From positions 34,190,001 through 34,254,000 of the forward strand of contig NC_058192.1 in assembly GCF_907165205.1 (NCBI RefSeq): a stretch of 64,000 bases of DNA. Direction: 5' to 3'. Origin of the DNA: Coccinella septempunctata (Eukaryota > Arthropoda > Insecta > Coleoptera > Coccinellidae). Below, piece by piece: positions 43,614-54,415 of the stretch. A program made the translations under genes and the position numbers. The notes under the pieces are model-generated. The model ran no database searches. It was not told the DNA's origin and worked only from the letters and a program-made list of their open reading frames with translations. The first letter of the stretch is position 1, and every line of letters starts with the position of its first letter.

Positions 43614-45920
43614 CAAAAACTGTTGGACCAATTCGACCCAAATCTTGAAACTGCACATAGTTTTCGAATTGAGATGCACATGTTGAATTTCAGTTCGATA
43701 GTTCTGATAGGAATGGAGTTTTGATTCGGCAAAGTATGACATCAATTCCTAAAAACTGTTGGATCAATTCGAACCAAATCTTGAAACTGCACATAGTTTT
43801 CGAATTGAGATGACATGTTGAATTTCAGTTCGATAGTTAAGATAGGAATTGAGATGTCAGTGGTCAATTCGGCAAAGTGTGATATCAATTCTTCAAAAAC
43901 TTTTGGACCAATTCGACCCCAATCTTGGAACTGCACATAGTTTTCGAATTGACATGCACATGTTGAATTTCAGATCGATAGTTCTGATAGGAATGGAGAT
44001 TTCAGTAGTCGATTCGACAAAATATTATTCCAATTCCTAAGGAACTTTTGGATCAATTCGAACCAAATCTTGAAACTGCACATGGTTTTCGAATTGAGAT
44101 GCACATGATGAATTTCAGTTCGACAGTTCAGATAGGAATTGAGATTTCAGTGGTCAATTCAACAAAGTGTGTTATCAATTCCTCGAAAACTGTTGGATCA
44201 ATTCGAACCAAATCTTGGAACTGCACATAGTTTTCGGATTGAGATGCACATGTTGAATTTCAGTTCGATAGTTCAGATAGGAATTGAGATTTCAGTGGTC
44301 AATTCGGCAAAGTGTGATATCAATTCCTCAAAAACTGTTGAACCAATTCGACCCAAATCTTGAAACAGCACATAGTTTTCGAATTGAGATGCACATGTTG
44401 AATTTCAGTTCGATAGCTCTGATAGGAATTGAGATTTCAGTGGTCGATTCGACATAGTATCATTTCAATTCCTAAAGAACTATTGGATCAATTCGACCCA
44501 AATCTCGTAACTGTACACAGTTTTCGAATTGAGATGCACATGTTGAATTTCAGTTCGATAGTTCAGATAGGAATTGATATTTCAGTGGTCAATTCTGCAA
44601 AGTGTGATATCCATTCCTCGAAAACTGTTGGATCAATTCGAACCAAATCTTGAAACTACACATAGTTTTCGGATTGACATGTACATGTTGAATTTCAGCT
44701 CGATAGTTCAGATAGGAATTGAGATTTCAGTGGTCTATTCGGCAATGTGTGATATCAATTCCTCAAAAACTCTTGGACCAACTCGACCCAAAACTTGAAA
44801 CTGCACATATTTTTCGAATTGAGATGCACATGTTGAATTTCAGTTCGATAGTTCGGATAGGAATTGAGATTTCAGTGGTCGATTCGACAAAGTATCATTT
44901 CAATTCCTGAGGAACTATTGGATCAATTTGAACCAAATCTTGAAACTGCACATAGTTTTCGAATTGAGATGACATGTTGAATATCAGTTCGATAGTTAAG
45001 ATAGGAATTGAGATGTCAGTGGTCAATTCGGCAAAGTGTGATATCAATTCTTCAAAAACTTTTGGACCAATTCGACCCCAATCTTGGAACTGCACATAGT
45101 TTTCGAATTGACATGCACATGTTGAATTTCAGATCGATAGTTCTGATAGGAATGGAGATTTCAGTAGTCGATTCGACAAAATATTATTCCAATTCCTAAG
45201 GAACTTTTGGATCAATTCGAACCAAATCTTGAAACTGCACATGGTTTTCGAATTGAGATGCACATGATGAATTTCAGTTCGACAGTTCAGATAGGAATTG
45301 AGATTTCAGTGGTCAATTCAACAAAGTGTGTTATCAATTCCTCGAAAACTGTTGGATCAATTCGAACCAAATCTTGGAACTGCACATAATTTTCGAATTG
45401 AGATGCACATGATGAATTTCAGTTCGACAGTTCAGATAGGAATTGAGATTTCAGTGGTCAATTCAACAAAGTGTGTTATCAATTCCTCGAAAACTGTTGG
45501 ATCAATTCGAACCAAATCTTGGAACTGCATATAATTTTCGAATTGAGATGCACATGTTGAATTTCAGATCGATAGTTCTGATAGGAATGAAGATTTCAGT
45601 AGTCGATTCGGCAAAATATCATTCCAATTCCTAAGGAACTATTGGATCAATTCGAACCAAATATTGAAACTGCACATGGTTTTCGAATTGAGATGCACAT
45701 GATGAATTTCAGTTCGACAGTTCAGATAGGAATTGAGATTTCAGTGGTCAATTCAACAAAGTGTGGTTTTCGAATCGAGATGCATATGTTGAATTTCAGT
45801 TCGATAGTTCAGATAGGAATTGAGATTTCAGTGGTCAATTCGGCAAAGTGTTATATCAATTCCTTGAAAACTGTTGGATCAATTCGAATCAAATCTTGAA
45901 ACTTCACGTAGTTTTCGGAT
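42843..45920. repeat. Three-copy HOR block, copy 3
   Basis: This is colinear with 32,774-35,850 at offset 10,069, with the 87-bp monomer near 45,765. After about 45,910 the sequence leaves the shared block. Confidence 0.88.
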
Positions 45921-47711
45921 TGAGATGCACATGTTGAATTTCAGTTCGATAGTTCAGATAGGAATTGAGATTTCAGTGGTCTATTCGGCAAAGTGTGATG
46001 TCAATTCCTCAAAAACTGTTGGATCAATTCGAACCAAATCTTGAAACAGCACATAGATTTCGAGTTGAGATGCACGTGTTGAATTTCAGTTCGATAGTTC
46101 TGATAGGAATTGAGATTTCAGTGGTCGATTCGACAAAGTGTGATATCAATTCCTAAAAACTGTTGGATATATTCGAACCAAATCTTGAAACTGCACATAG
46201 TTTTCGAAATGAGATGCATATGTTGAATTTCAGTTCGATAGTTCTGATAGGAATTGAGATTTCAGTGGTCTATTCGGCAAAGTGTGATATCAATTCCTCA
46301 AAAACTGGTGGACCAATTCGACCCAAATCTTGAAACTGCACATAGTTTTCGAATTGAGACGCACATGTTGAATTTCAGTTCGATAGTTCTGATAGGAATG
46401 GAGTTTTGATTCGGCAAAGTATGACATCAATTCCTAAAAACTGTTGGATCTATTCGAACCAAATCTTGAAACTGCACATAGTTTTCGAATTGAGATGCAC
46501 ATGTTGAATTTCAGTTCGACAGTTCAGATAGGAATTGAGATTTCAGTGGTCGATTCGACAAAATATCATTTCAATTCCTAAGGAACTATTGGATCAATTC
46601 GACCCAAATCCCGAAACTGTACACAGTTTTTGATTTGAGATGCACATGTTGAATTTTAGTTCGATAGTTCAGATAGGAATTGTGATTTCAGTGGTCAATT
46701 TGGCAAAGTGTCATATCAATTCCTCGAAAACTGTTGGATCAATTCGAACCAAATCTTGGAACTGCACATAATTTTCGAATTGAGATGCACATGTTGAATT
46801 TCAGATCCATAGTTCTGATAGGAATGAAGATTTCAGTAGTCGATTCGGCAAAATATCATTTCAATTCCTAAGGAACTATTGGATCGATTCGAACCAAATC
46901 TTGAAACTGCACATAGTTTTCGAATTGAGATGCACATGTTGAATTTCAGTTCGATAGTTCAGATAGGAATTGAGATTTCAGTGGTCAATTCGGCAAAGTG
47001 TGATATCAATTCCTGGAAAACTGTTGGATCAATTCGAACCAAATCTTGAAACTGCACATAGTTTTCGAATTGAGATGCATATGTTGAATTTCAGTTCGAT
47101 AGTGCAGATAGGAATTGAGATTTCAGCAAAGTGAAATATCAATTCCTCGAAAACTGTTGGATCAATTCGAACCAAATCTTGAAACTGCACATAGTTTTCG
47201 AAATGAGATGCACATGTTGAATTTCAGATCGAAAGTTCTGATAGGAATGAAGATTTCAGTAGTCGATTCGGCAAAATATCATTTCAATTCCTAAGGAACT
47301 ATTGGATCGATTCGAACCAAATCTTGAAACTGCACATAGTTTTCGAAATGAGATGCATATGTTGAATTTCAGTTCGATAGTTCTGATAGGAATTGAGATT
47401 TCAGTGGTCTATTCGGTAAAGTGTGATATCAATTCCTCAAAAACTGTTGAACCAATTCGACCCAAATCTTGAAACTGCACATAGTTTTCGAATTTAGATG
47501 CACATGTTGAATTTCAGATCGATAGTTCTGATAGGAATTGATATTTCAGTGGTCAATTCTGCAAAGTGTGATATCCATTCCTCGAAAACTGTTGGATCAA
47601 TTCGAACCAAATCTTGAAACTACACATAGTTTTCGAATTGAGATGCACATGTTGAATTTCAGTTCGATAGTTCAGATAGGAATTGAGATTTCAGTGCTCA
47701 ATTCGGCAAAG
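45921..47711. repeat. Transition between the two HOR domains
   Basis: Monomers here are more individual. They include the last 136-bp monomer of the window (46,397) and the first 133-bp monomer (GATTTCAGCAAAGTG near 47,120, lacking TGGTCAATTCGG). The 133-bp form recurs only in the element C duplication (53,380 and 55,244). The segment therefore has features of both the central and the right-hand domain. Confidence 0.8.
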
Positions 47712-50085
47712 TGTGATATCAAGTCCTTGAAAACTGTTGGATCAATTCGAACCAAATCTTGAAACTGCACATAGTTTTCGAAATGAGATGCATATGTTGA
47801 ATTTCAGTTCGATAGTTCTGATAGGAATTGAGATTTCAGTGGTCTATTCGGCAGAGTGTGATATCAATTCCTCAAAAACTGTTGAACCAACTCGACCCAA
47901 ATTTTGAAACTGCACATAGTTTTCGAATTTAGATGCACATGTTGAATTTCAGATCGATTGTTCTGATAGGAATTGATATTTCAGTGGTCAATTCTGCAAA
48001 GTGTGATATCCATTCCTCGAAAACTGTTGGATCAATTCGACCCAAATCTCGAAACTGTACACAGTTTTCGAATTGAGATGCACATGTTGAATTTCAGTTC
48101 GATAGTTCAGATAGGAATTGATATTTCAGTGGTCAATTCGGCAAAGTGTGATATCAATTCCTCGAAAATTGTTGGATAAATTCGAACCAAATCTTGAAAC
48201 TTTACAAAGTTTTCGAATTGAGATGCACATGTTGAATTTCAGTTCGATAGTTAAGATAGGAATTGAGATGTCAGTGGTCAATTCGGCAAAGTGTGATATC
48301 AATTCCCCAAAAACTTTTGGACCAATTCGACCCAAATCTTAGATCTGCACATAGTTTTCGAATTGAGATGCACATGTTGAATTTCAGATCGATAGTTCAG
48401 ATAGGAATTGAGATTTCAGTGCTCAATTCGGCAAAGTGTGATATCAAGTCCTTGAAAACTGTTGGATCAATTCGAACCAAATCTTGAAACTGCACATAGT
48501 TTTCGAAATGAGATGCATATGTTGAATTTCAGTTCGATAGTTCTGATAGGAATTGAGATTTCAGTGGTCAATTCGGCAAAGTGTGATATCAATTCCTCAA
48601 AAACTTTTGGTCAAAATTCGACACAAATTTTGGAAGTGCACATAGTTTTCGAATTGAGATGCACATGTTGAATTTCAGATCGATTGTTCTGATAGGAATT
48701 GATATTTCAGTGGTCAATTCCGCAAAATGTGATATCCATTCCTCGAAAACTGTTGGATCAATTCGACCCAAATCTCGAAACTGTACACAGTTTTCGAATT
48801 GAGATGCACATGTTGAATTTCAGTGCGATAGTTCAGATAGGTATTGATATTTAAGTGGTCGATTCGGCAAAGTGTGATATCAATTCTTCGAAAACTGTTG
48901 GATCAATTCGAACCAAATCTTGAAACTGCACATAGTTTTCGGATTGAGATGCACATGTTGAATTTCAGTTCGATAGTTAAGATAGGAATTGAGATGTCAG
49001 TGGTCAATTCGGCAAAGTGTGATATCAATTCCTCAAAAACTTTTGGACCAATTCGACCCAAATCTTAGAACTGCACATAGTTTTCGAATTGAGATGCACA
49101 TGTTGAATTTCAGATCGATAGTTCTGATAGGAATGGAGATTTCAGTAGTCGATTCGACAAAATATTATTTCAATTCCTAAGGAACTATTGGATCAATTCG
49201 AACCAAATCTTGAAACTGCACATGGTTTTAGAATTGAGATGCACATGATGAATTTCAGTTCGACAGTTCAGATAGGAATTGAGATTTCAGTGGTCAATTC
49301 AACAAAGTGTGATATCAAGTCCTTGAAAACTGTTGGATCAATTCGAACCAAATCTTGAAACTGCACATAGTTTTCGAAATGAGATGCATATGTTGAATTT
49401 CAGTTCGATAGTTCTGATAGGAATTGAGATTTCAGTGGTCTATTCGGCAGAGTGTGATATCAATTCCTCAAAAACTGTTGAACCAACTCGACCCAAATTT
49501 TGAAACTGCACATAGTTTTCGAATTTAGATGCACATGTTGAATTTCAGATCGATTGTTCTGATAGGAATTGATATTTCAGTGGTCAATTCTGCAAAGTGT
49601 GATATCCATTCCTCGAAAACTGTTGGATCAATTCGACCCAAATCTCGAAACTGTACACAGTTTTCGAATTGAGATGCACATGTTGAATTTCAGTTCGATA
49701 GTTCAGATAGGAATTGATATTTCAGTGGTCAATTCGGCAAAGTGTGATATCAATTCCTCGAAAATTGTTGGATAAATTCGAACCAAATCTTGAAACTTTA
49801 CAAAGTTTTCGAATTGAGATGCACATGTTGAATTTCAGTTCGATAGTTAAGATAGGAATTGAGATGTCAGTGGTCAATTCGGCAAAGTGTGATATCAATT
49901 CCCCAAAAACTTTTGGACCAATTCGACCCAAATCTTAGAACTGCACATAGTTTTCGAATTGAGATGCACATGTTGAATTTCAGATCGATAGTTCAGATAG
50001 GAATTGAGATTTCAGTGCTCAATTCGGCAAAGTGTGATATCAAGTCCTTGAAAACTGTTGGATCAATTCGAACCAAATCTTGGAA
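47712..50085. repeat. Right-hand HOR domain, about 11-mer (1,596 bp)
   Basis: Positions 47,712-48,488 recur at 49,308-50,084, offset 1,596 bp (11 x 145 plus 1). Positions 48,800-50,085 recur at 50,600-51,870, offset 1,796 falling to 1,786 because the later copy lacks 10 bp near 50,845. Markers are GTGCTCAATTCGG, ATATCAAGTCCTTG, GAATTTAGATGCACATG and AATTCCCCAAAAAC. None of the 136-bp or 87-bp variants occurs here. Confidence 0.86.
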
Positions 50086-50250
50086 GTGCACATAGTTTTC
50101 GAATTGAGATGCACATGTTGAATTTCAGATCGATTGTTCTGATAGGAATTGATATTTCAGTGGTCAATTCCGCAAAATGTGATATCCATTCCTCGAAAAC
50201 TGTTGGATCAATTCGACCCAAATCTCGAAACTGTACACAGTTTTCGAATT

Positions 50251-50261
50251 GAGATGCACAT
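50251..50261. repeat. Target-site duplication, left copy (poly(A) insert)
   Basis: AGATGCACAT flanks the insert on the left; AGATGACAT follows the poly(A) on the right at about 50,599-50,607. The copies differ by one C. The right copy could also reflect the one-base-shorter satellite variant GAGATGACATG seen elsewhere. Confidence 0.55.
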
Positions 50262-50599
50262 TACATTGGGGTGTAAGGGGGAAGGATGCGTTTTATAGCC
50301 TCTCCTCTCAAATGCCAACCTCACCTACTCGCGGTGCACCCTGTTCTTACGAACGAGGCTCTGGCGACCGAACATGAGCGGTATAACTCTGTTTCCCACA
50401 ATTACGTAGCCTGAACATTGGCTTGAGCAAGAAATGGCTCTCTGCGTTGCTCAAGTTACGTCTCAGACCTTGTCGTCTCAGGATACCTGTGCCACAAGAT
50501 AATCTAGTCGTAGCCGCAACCAAAGTTGCACTGACAGCGTTACCAGTGCAGCTTTTGAACACCTTCTAACGCAGCTCCTACAAAAAAAAAAAAAAAAAA
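50262..50599 (+). mobile_element. Poly(A)-tailed retroposed insert, SINE or ncRNA retrocopy
   Basis: About 320 bp of GC-richer, non-satellite sequence ends in a run of 18 A (50,582-50,599). It interrupts a monomer at GAGATGCACAT. The satellite resumes with GATGACATGTTG, giving an imperfect target-site duplication (AGATGCACAT versus AGATGACAT). The matching HOR copy at 48,809 is uninterrupted, so the insert arrived after that block duplicated. It contains two good hairpins: CTTGAGCAA/TTGCTCAAG (50,422-50,430 with 50,447-50,455), and AAAGTTGCACTG/CAGTGCAGCTTT (50,522-50,533 with 50,544-50,555, one G-U pair). I see no tRNA-type B box and no convincing coding frame. It could be a SINE, a processed pseudogene, or a retrocopy of a structured RNA. 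Confidence 0.75.
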
Positions 50600-51800
50600 G
50601 ATGACATGTTGAATTTCAGTGCGATAGTTCAGATAGGTATTGATATTTAAGTGGTCGATTCGGCAAAGTGTGATATCAATTCTTCGAAAACTGTTGGATC
50701 AATTCGAACCAAATCTTGAAACTGCACATAGTTTTCGGATTGAGATGCACATGTTGAATTTCAGTTCGATAGTTAAGATAGGAATTGAGATGTCAGTGGT
50801 CAATTCGGCAAAGTGTGATATCAATTCCTCAAAAACTTTTGGACCAAATCTTAGAACTGCACATAGTTTTCGAATTGAGATGCACATGTTGAATTTCAGA
50901 TCGATAGTTCTGATAGGAATGGAGATTTCAGTAGTCGATTCGACAAAATATTATTTCAATTCCTAAGGAACTATTGGATCAATTCGAACCAAATCTTGAA
51001 ACTGCACATGGTTTTAGAATTGAGATGCACATGATGAATTTCAGTTCGACAGTTCAGATAGGAATTGAGATTTCAGTGGTCAATTCAACAAAGTGTGATA
51101 TCAAGTCCTTGAAAACTGTTGGATCAATTCGAACCAAATCTTGAAACTGCACATAGTTTTCGAAATGAGATGCATATGTTGAATTTCAGTTCGATAGTTC
51201 TGATAGGAATTGAGATTTCAGTGGTCTATTCGGCAGAGTGTGATATCAATTCCTCAAAAACTGTTGAACCAACTCGACCCAAATTTTGAAACTGCACATA
51301 GTTTTCGAATTTAGATGCACATGTTGAATTTCAGTTCGATAGTTCAGATAGGAATTGATATTTCAGTGGTCAATTCTGCAAAGTGTGATATCCATTCCTC
51401 GAAAACTGTTGGATCAATTCGACCCAAATCTCGAAACTGTACACAGTTTTCGAATTGAGATGCACATGTTGAATTTCAGTTCGATAGTTCAGATAGGAAT
51501 TGATATTTCAGTGGTCAATTCGGCAAAGTGTGATATCAATTCCTCGAAAATTGTTGGATAAATTCGAACCAAATCTTGAAACTTTACAAAGTTTTCGAAT
51601 TGAGATGCACATGTTGAATTTCAGTTCGATAGTCAAGATAGGAATTGAGATGTCAGTGGTCAATTCGGCAAAGTGTGATATCAATTCCCCAAAAACTTTT
51701 GGACCAATTCGACCCAAATCTTAGAACTGCACATAGTTTTCGAATTGAGATGCACATGTTGAATTTCAGATCGATAGTTCAGATAGGAATTGAGATTTCA
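50600..51800. repeat. Satellite HOR following the poly(A) insert
   Basis: This stretch resumes the 145-bp array and is colinear with 48,810-50,08x. One monomer near 50,840 lacks 10 bp (GGACCAAATCTTAG for GGACCAATTCGACCCAAATCTTAG). Confidence 0.88.
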
Positions 51801-52585
51801 GTGCTCAATTCGGCAAAGTGTGATATCAAGTCCTTGAAAACTGTTGGATCAATTCGAACCAAATCTTGAAACTGCACATATGTAGTTTTCGAAATGAGAT
51901 GCACATGTTGAATTTCAGTTCGATAGTTCTGATAGGAATTGAGATTTCAGTGGTCAATTCGGCAAAGTGTGATATCAATTCCTCAAAAACTTTTGGACCA
52001 ATTCGACACAAATCTTGGAAGTGCACATAGTTTTCGAATTGAGATGCACATGTTGAATTTCAGATCGATTGTTCTGATAGGAATTGATATTTCAGTGGTC
52101 AATTCCGCAAAATGTGATATCCATTCCTCGAAAACTGTTGGATCAATTCGACCCAAATCTCGAAACTGTACACAGTTTTCGAATTGAGATGCACATGTTG
52201 AATTTCAGTGCGATAGTTCAGATAGGTATTGATATTTAAGTGGTCGATTCGGCAAAGTGTGATATCAATTCTTCGAAAACTGTTGGATCAATTCGAACCA
52301 AATCTTGAAACTGCACATGGTTTTAGAATTGAGATGCACATGATGAATTTCAGTTCGACAGTTCAGATAGGAATTGAGATTTCAGTGGTCAATTCAACAA
52401 AGTGTGATATCAATTCCTCGAAAACTGTTGGATCAATTCGAACCAAATCTTGGAACTGCACATAATTTTCGAATTAAGATTTACATGTTGAATTTCAGAT
52501 CGATAGTTCTGATAGGAATGGAGATTTCAGTGGTCTATTCGGCGAAGTGTGATCTCTCAGGAGCGACCAACTTCTCCTCGAGTCT

Positions 52586-52975
52586 GTGCAGCGTTGGAAT
52601 ACAAGAATTCCTTTTGGGAGGATAAGGCCAGACTACCAGGCTCGTTTGAGGTTAATGAACCTACAATCCTTTGAGGATCGACGTAACAGAGGAGATCTTA
52701 TTGTTACCTACCGGGCTTTGCATGGATTCTTCGGTGTGAATCTTGATCACCTCTACATGAGAAGCAGCACACAACTCCGTGGCCATGCCTTCAAACTAGC
52801 GAAGGAGAATTTCAGGACCACACTGCGACAAACGTTCCTTTCCAACCAGGTTTTTGACAGATGGAATGGGCTGCCTCACACTGTTGTTGACGCTGATTCG
52901 GTTAACACGATCGAAAAACCGACTCGACCGGCTTATTCGCGACCAGAATTGACTTTTTCATGTTACTGTGAATAG
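52586..52975 (+). pseudogene. RT C-terminal fragment of element C, copy 1
   Basis: This 129-codon frame resembles the extreme C-terminus of non-LTR reverse transcriptases, beyond the polymerase domain. It has an LRLMNLQSFEDRRNRGDLI block (about residues 20-40), LRGHAFKL, FRTTLRQTFLSN and FDRWNGLPHTVVDADSVN. The usual order in the family is RRxRGDLI, then RGH.KL, then FF.NRV, then WN.LP, then SV..FK. The catalytic part (YADD or FADD box) is absent. The frame starts inside the fragment at an internal ATG, with an ESVQRW-like sequence just upstream in the same frame. After SVN the sequence departs from the usual FK pattern, so a frameshift may have altered the last 25 residues. It is not an independent gene. 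Confidence 0.75.
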
Positions 52976-52988
52976 GTGCTTATTTCTC

Positions 52989-53050
52989 GGGTTTTGTTTT
53001 TTTTTTCATTTCTTTGTGCCCATTGCATTCGAGTGTTTTTTTTTTCTCTT
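52989..53050. repeat. T-rich homopolymer runs in the element C 3' UTR
   Basis: Two T runs interrupt the 3' UTR of element C, at about 52,997-53,006 and 53,036-53,044. The first run is one base longer in the second copy (near 54,860). This length change shifts the period of the composite unit from 1,862 to 1,863 bp and is the kind of difference expected from slippage. Confidence 0.75.
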
Positions 53051-54415
53051 TGTAATTTTGAGTTTATGGGTGAAAACCCCTACTCTTTTTGTTTATTAAT
53101 AATAATAATAATAATAATAATAATTCCTCAAAAACTGTTGAACCAATTCGACCCAAATCTTGAAACTGCACATAGTTTTCGAATTGAGATGCACATGTTG
53201 AATTTCAGTTCGATAGTTCAGATAGGAATTGAGATTTCAGTGGTCAATTCGGCAAAGTGTGATATCAATTCCTCGGAAACTGTTGGATCAATTCGAACCA
53301 AATCTTGAAACTGCACATAGTTTTCGAATTGAGATGCACAATTTGAATTTCAGTTCGATAGTGCAGATAGGAATTGAGATTTCAGCAAAGTGTGATATCA
53401 ATTCCTCGAAAACTGTTGGTTCAATTCGAACCAAATCTTGAAACTGCACATAGTTTTCGAAATGAGATGCACATGTTGAATTTCAGATCGATAGTTCTAA
53501 TAGGAATGGAGATTTCAGAAGTCGATTCGACAAAATATCATTTCAATTCCTAAGGAACTATTGGATCAATTCGAACCAAATCTTGAAACTGCACATAATT
53601 TCCGGATTGAGATGCACATGTTGAATTTCAGTTCGATAGTTCAGATAGGAATTGAGATTTCAGTGGTCAATTCGGCAAAGTGTGATATCAAGTCCTTGAA
53701 AACTGTTGGATCAATTCGAACCAAATCTTGAAACTGCACATATGTAGTTTTCGAAATGAGATGCACATGTTGAATTTCAGTTCGATAGTTCTGATAGGAA
53801 TTGAGATTTCAATGGTCAATTCGGCAAAGTGTGATATCAATTCCTCAAAAACTTTTGGACCAATTCGACACAAATCTTGGAAGTGCACATAGTTTTCGAA
53901 TTGAGATGCACATGTTGAATTTCAGATCGATTGTTCTGATAGGAATTGATATTTCAGTGGTCAATTCCGCAAAATGTGATATCCATTCCTCGAAAACTGT
54001 TGGATCAATTCGACCCAAATCTCGAAACTGTACACAGTTTTCGAATTGAGATGCACATGTTGAATTTCAGTGCGATAGTTCGGATAGGTATTGATATTTA
54101 AGTGGTCGATTCGGCAAAGTGTGATATCAATTCTTCGAAAACTGTTGGATCAATTCGAACCAAATCTTGAAACTGCACATGGTTTTAGAATTGAGATGCA
54201 CATGATGAATTTCAGTTCGACAGTTCAGATAGGAATTGAGATTTCAGTGGTCAATTCAACAAAGTGTGATATCAATTCCTCGAAAACTGTTGGATCAATT
54301 CGAACCAAATCTTGGAACTGCACATAATTTTCGAATTAAGATTCACATGTTGAATTTCAGATCGATAGTTCTGATAGGAATGGAGATTTCAGTGGTCTAT
54401 TCGGCGAAGTGTGAT

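Larger units (their letters stand above)
1..50261. repeat. Satellite array, 145-bp monomer (main block)
   Basis: This is an uninterrupted head-to-tail array of a monomer of 145 bp, roughly 345 copies by division. Landmarks in each unit, in order, are TTCGATAGTTCTGATAGG, AATTGAGATTTCAGTGG, TCAATTCGGCAAAGTG, ATCAATTCCT, ACTGTTGGATCAATTCG, CTTGAAACTGCACATAG and GATGCACATGTTGAATTTCAG. Numbering starts at TTCGATAG. The consensus is about 37% GC. Arms at unit positions 16-24 and 57-65 (AGGAATTGA/TCAATTCCT) and at 80-89 and 115-124 (TCAATTCGAA/TTCGAATTGA) are inverted repeats. No CENP-B box (TTCG, 4 nt, A, 2 nt, CGGG) is visible. A centromeric or heterochromatic location is plausible for such a long array but is inference. 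The array continues off the left end of the window. Confidence 0.98.
52554..53124 (+). mobile_element. Element C copy 1: 5'-truncated non-LTR retrotransposon
   Basis: Non-satellite sequence begins after GTGTGAT at 52,553 and ends in an AAT trinucleotide run (53,096-53,124), after which satellite resumes as AATTCCTCAAAAAC. It contains the C-terminal end of a reverse-transcriptase ORF and a 3' UTR with T-rich stretches and GGGTGAAAACCCC. This is the expected form of a 5'-truncated product of target-primed reverse transcription. No clear target-site duplication is visible; about 3 bp of the monomer (ATC) appear lost. The protein pattern is of the CR1-like type, inferred by eye. Confidence 0.82.
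51800..53662. repeat. Composite 1,862-bp unit (satellite plus element C), copy 1
   Basis: Satellite monomers and the 3' end of a retrotransposon form a block that is repeated in tandem. Equivalent points are 1,862 bp apart, becoming 1,863 after a one-base difference in a poly(T) run. Shared markers are CACATATGTAGTTTTCG (a 4-bp insertion), GTATTGATATTTAAG, element C itself and the 133-bp monomer. The left edge is near 51,800, where GTGCTC versus GTGGTC separates the copies. Confidence 0.88.

Noticed and set aside
1..50261. More than a hundred 60-82 codon open frames (such as MRFQWSIRQSVISIP...) as a repeated peptide or toxin gene family
   Set aside because: They start mostly at TTG, overlap neighbours in shifted frames, drift with the 145-bp period and have no start context, splice or codon signal. 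They are a consequence of a monomer with few stops.
1..50261. CRISPR array
   Set aside because: The whole 145-bp unit is repeated with no unique spacers, there are no cas genes, and the retroelements show a eukaryote.
1..50261. Hammerhead ribozyme in the satellite monomer
   Set aside because: CTGATAGGA superficially resembles the CUGANGA core, but the core is not matched and no suitable GAAA and cleavage triplet arrangement with flanking stems is present.
1..50261. CENP-B box
   Set aside because: TTCG is frequent but is never followed by the required A and CGGG at the right spacing in the consensus.
50347..50562. 71-codon minus-strand frame in the poly(A) insert as a gene
   Set aside because: The poly(A) shows the plus strand is the sense strand, the peptide has no recognisable domain, and the frame overlaps the hairpins.
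50262..50599. tRNA-, 5S- or 7SL-derived SINE
   Set aside because: I found no B box (GGTTCGA-type) or 5S/7SL-like segment in the sense orientation. A SINE of other origin is still possible.
52976..53308. 110-codon hydrophobic frame spanning the element C 3' UTR and satellite
   Set aside because: It is made of T-run Phe codons, AAT/ATA-repeat Ile codons and satellite; it crosses the element boundary and is not a gene.
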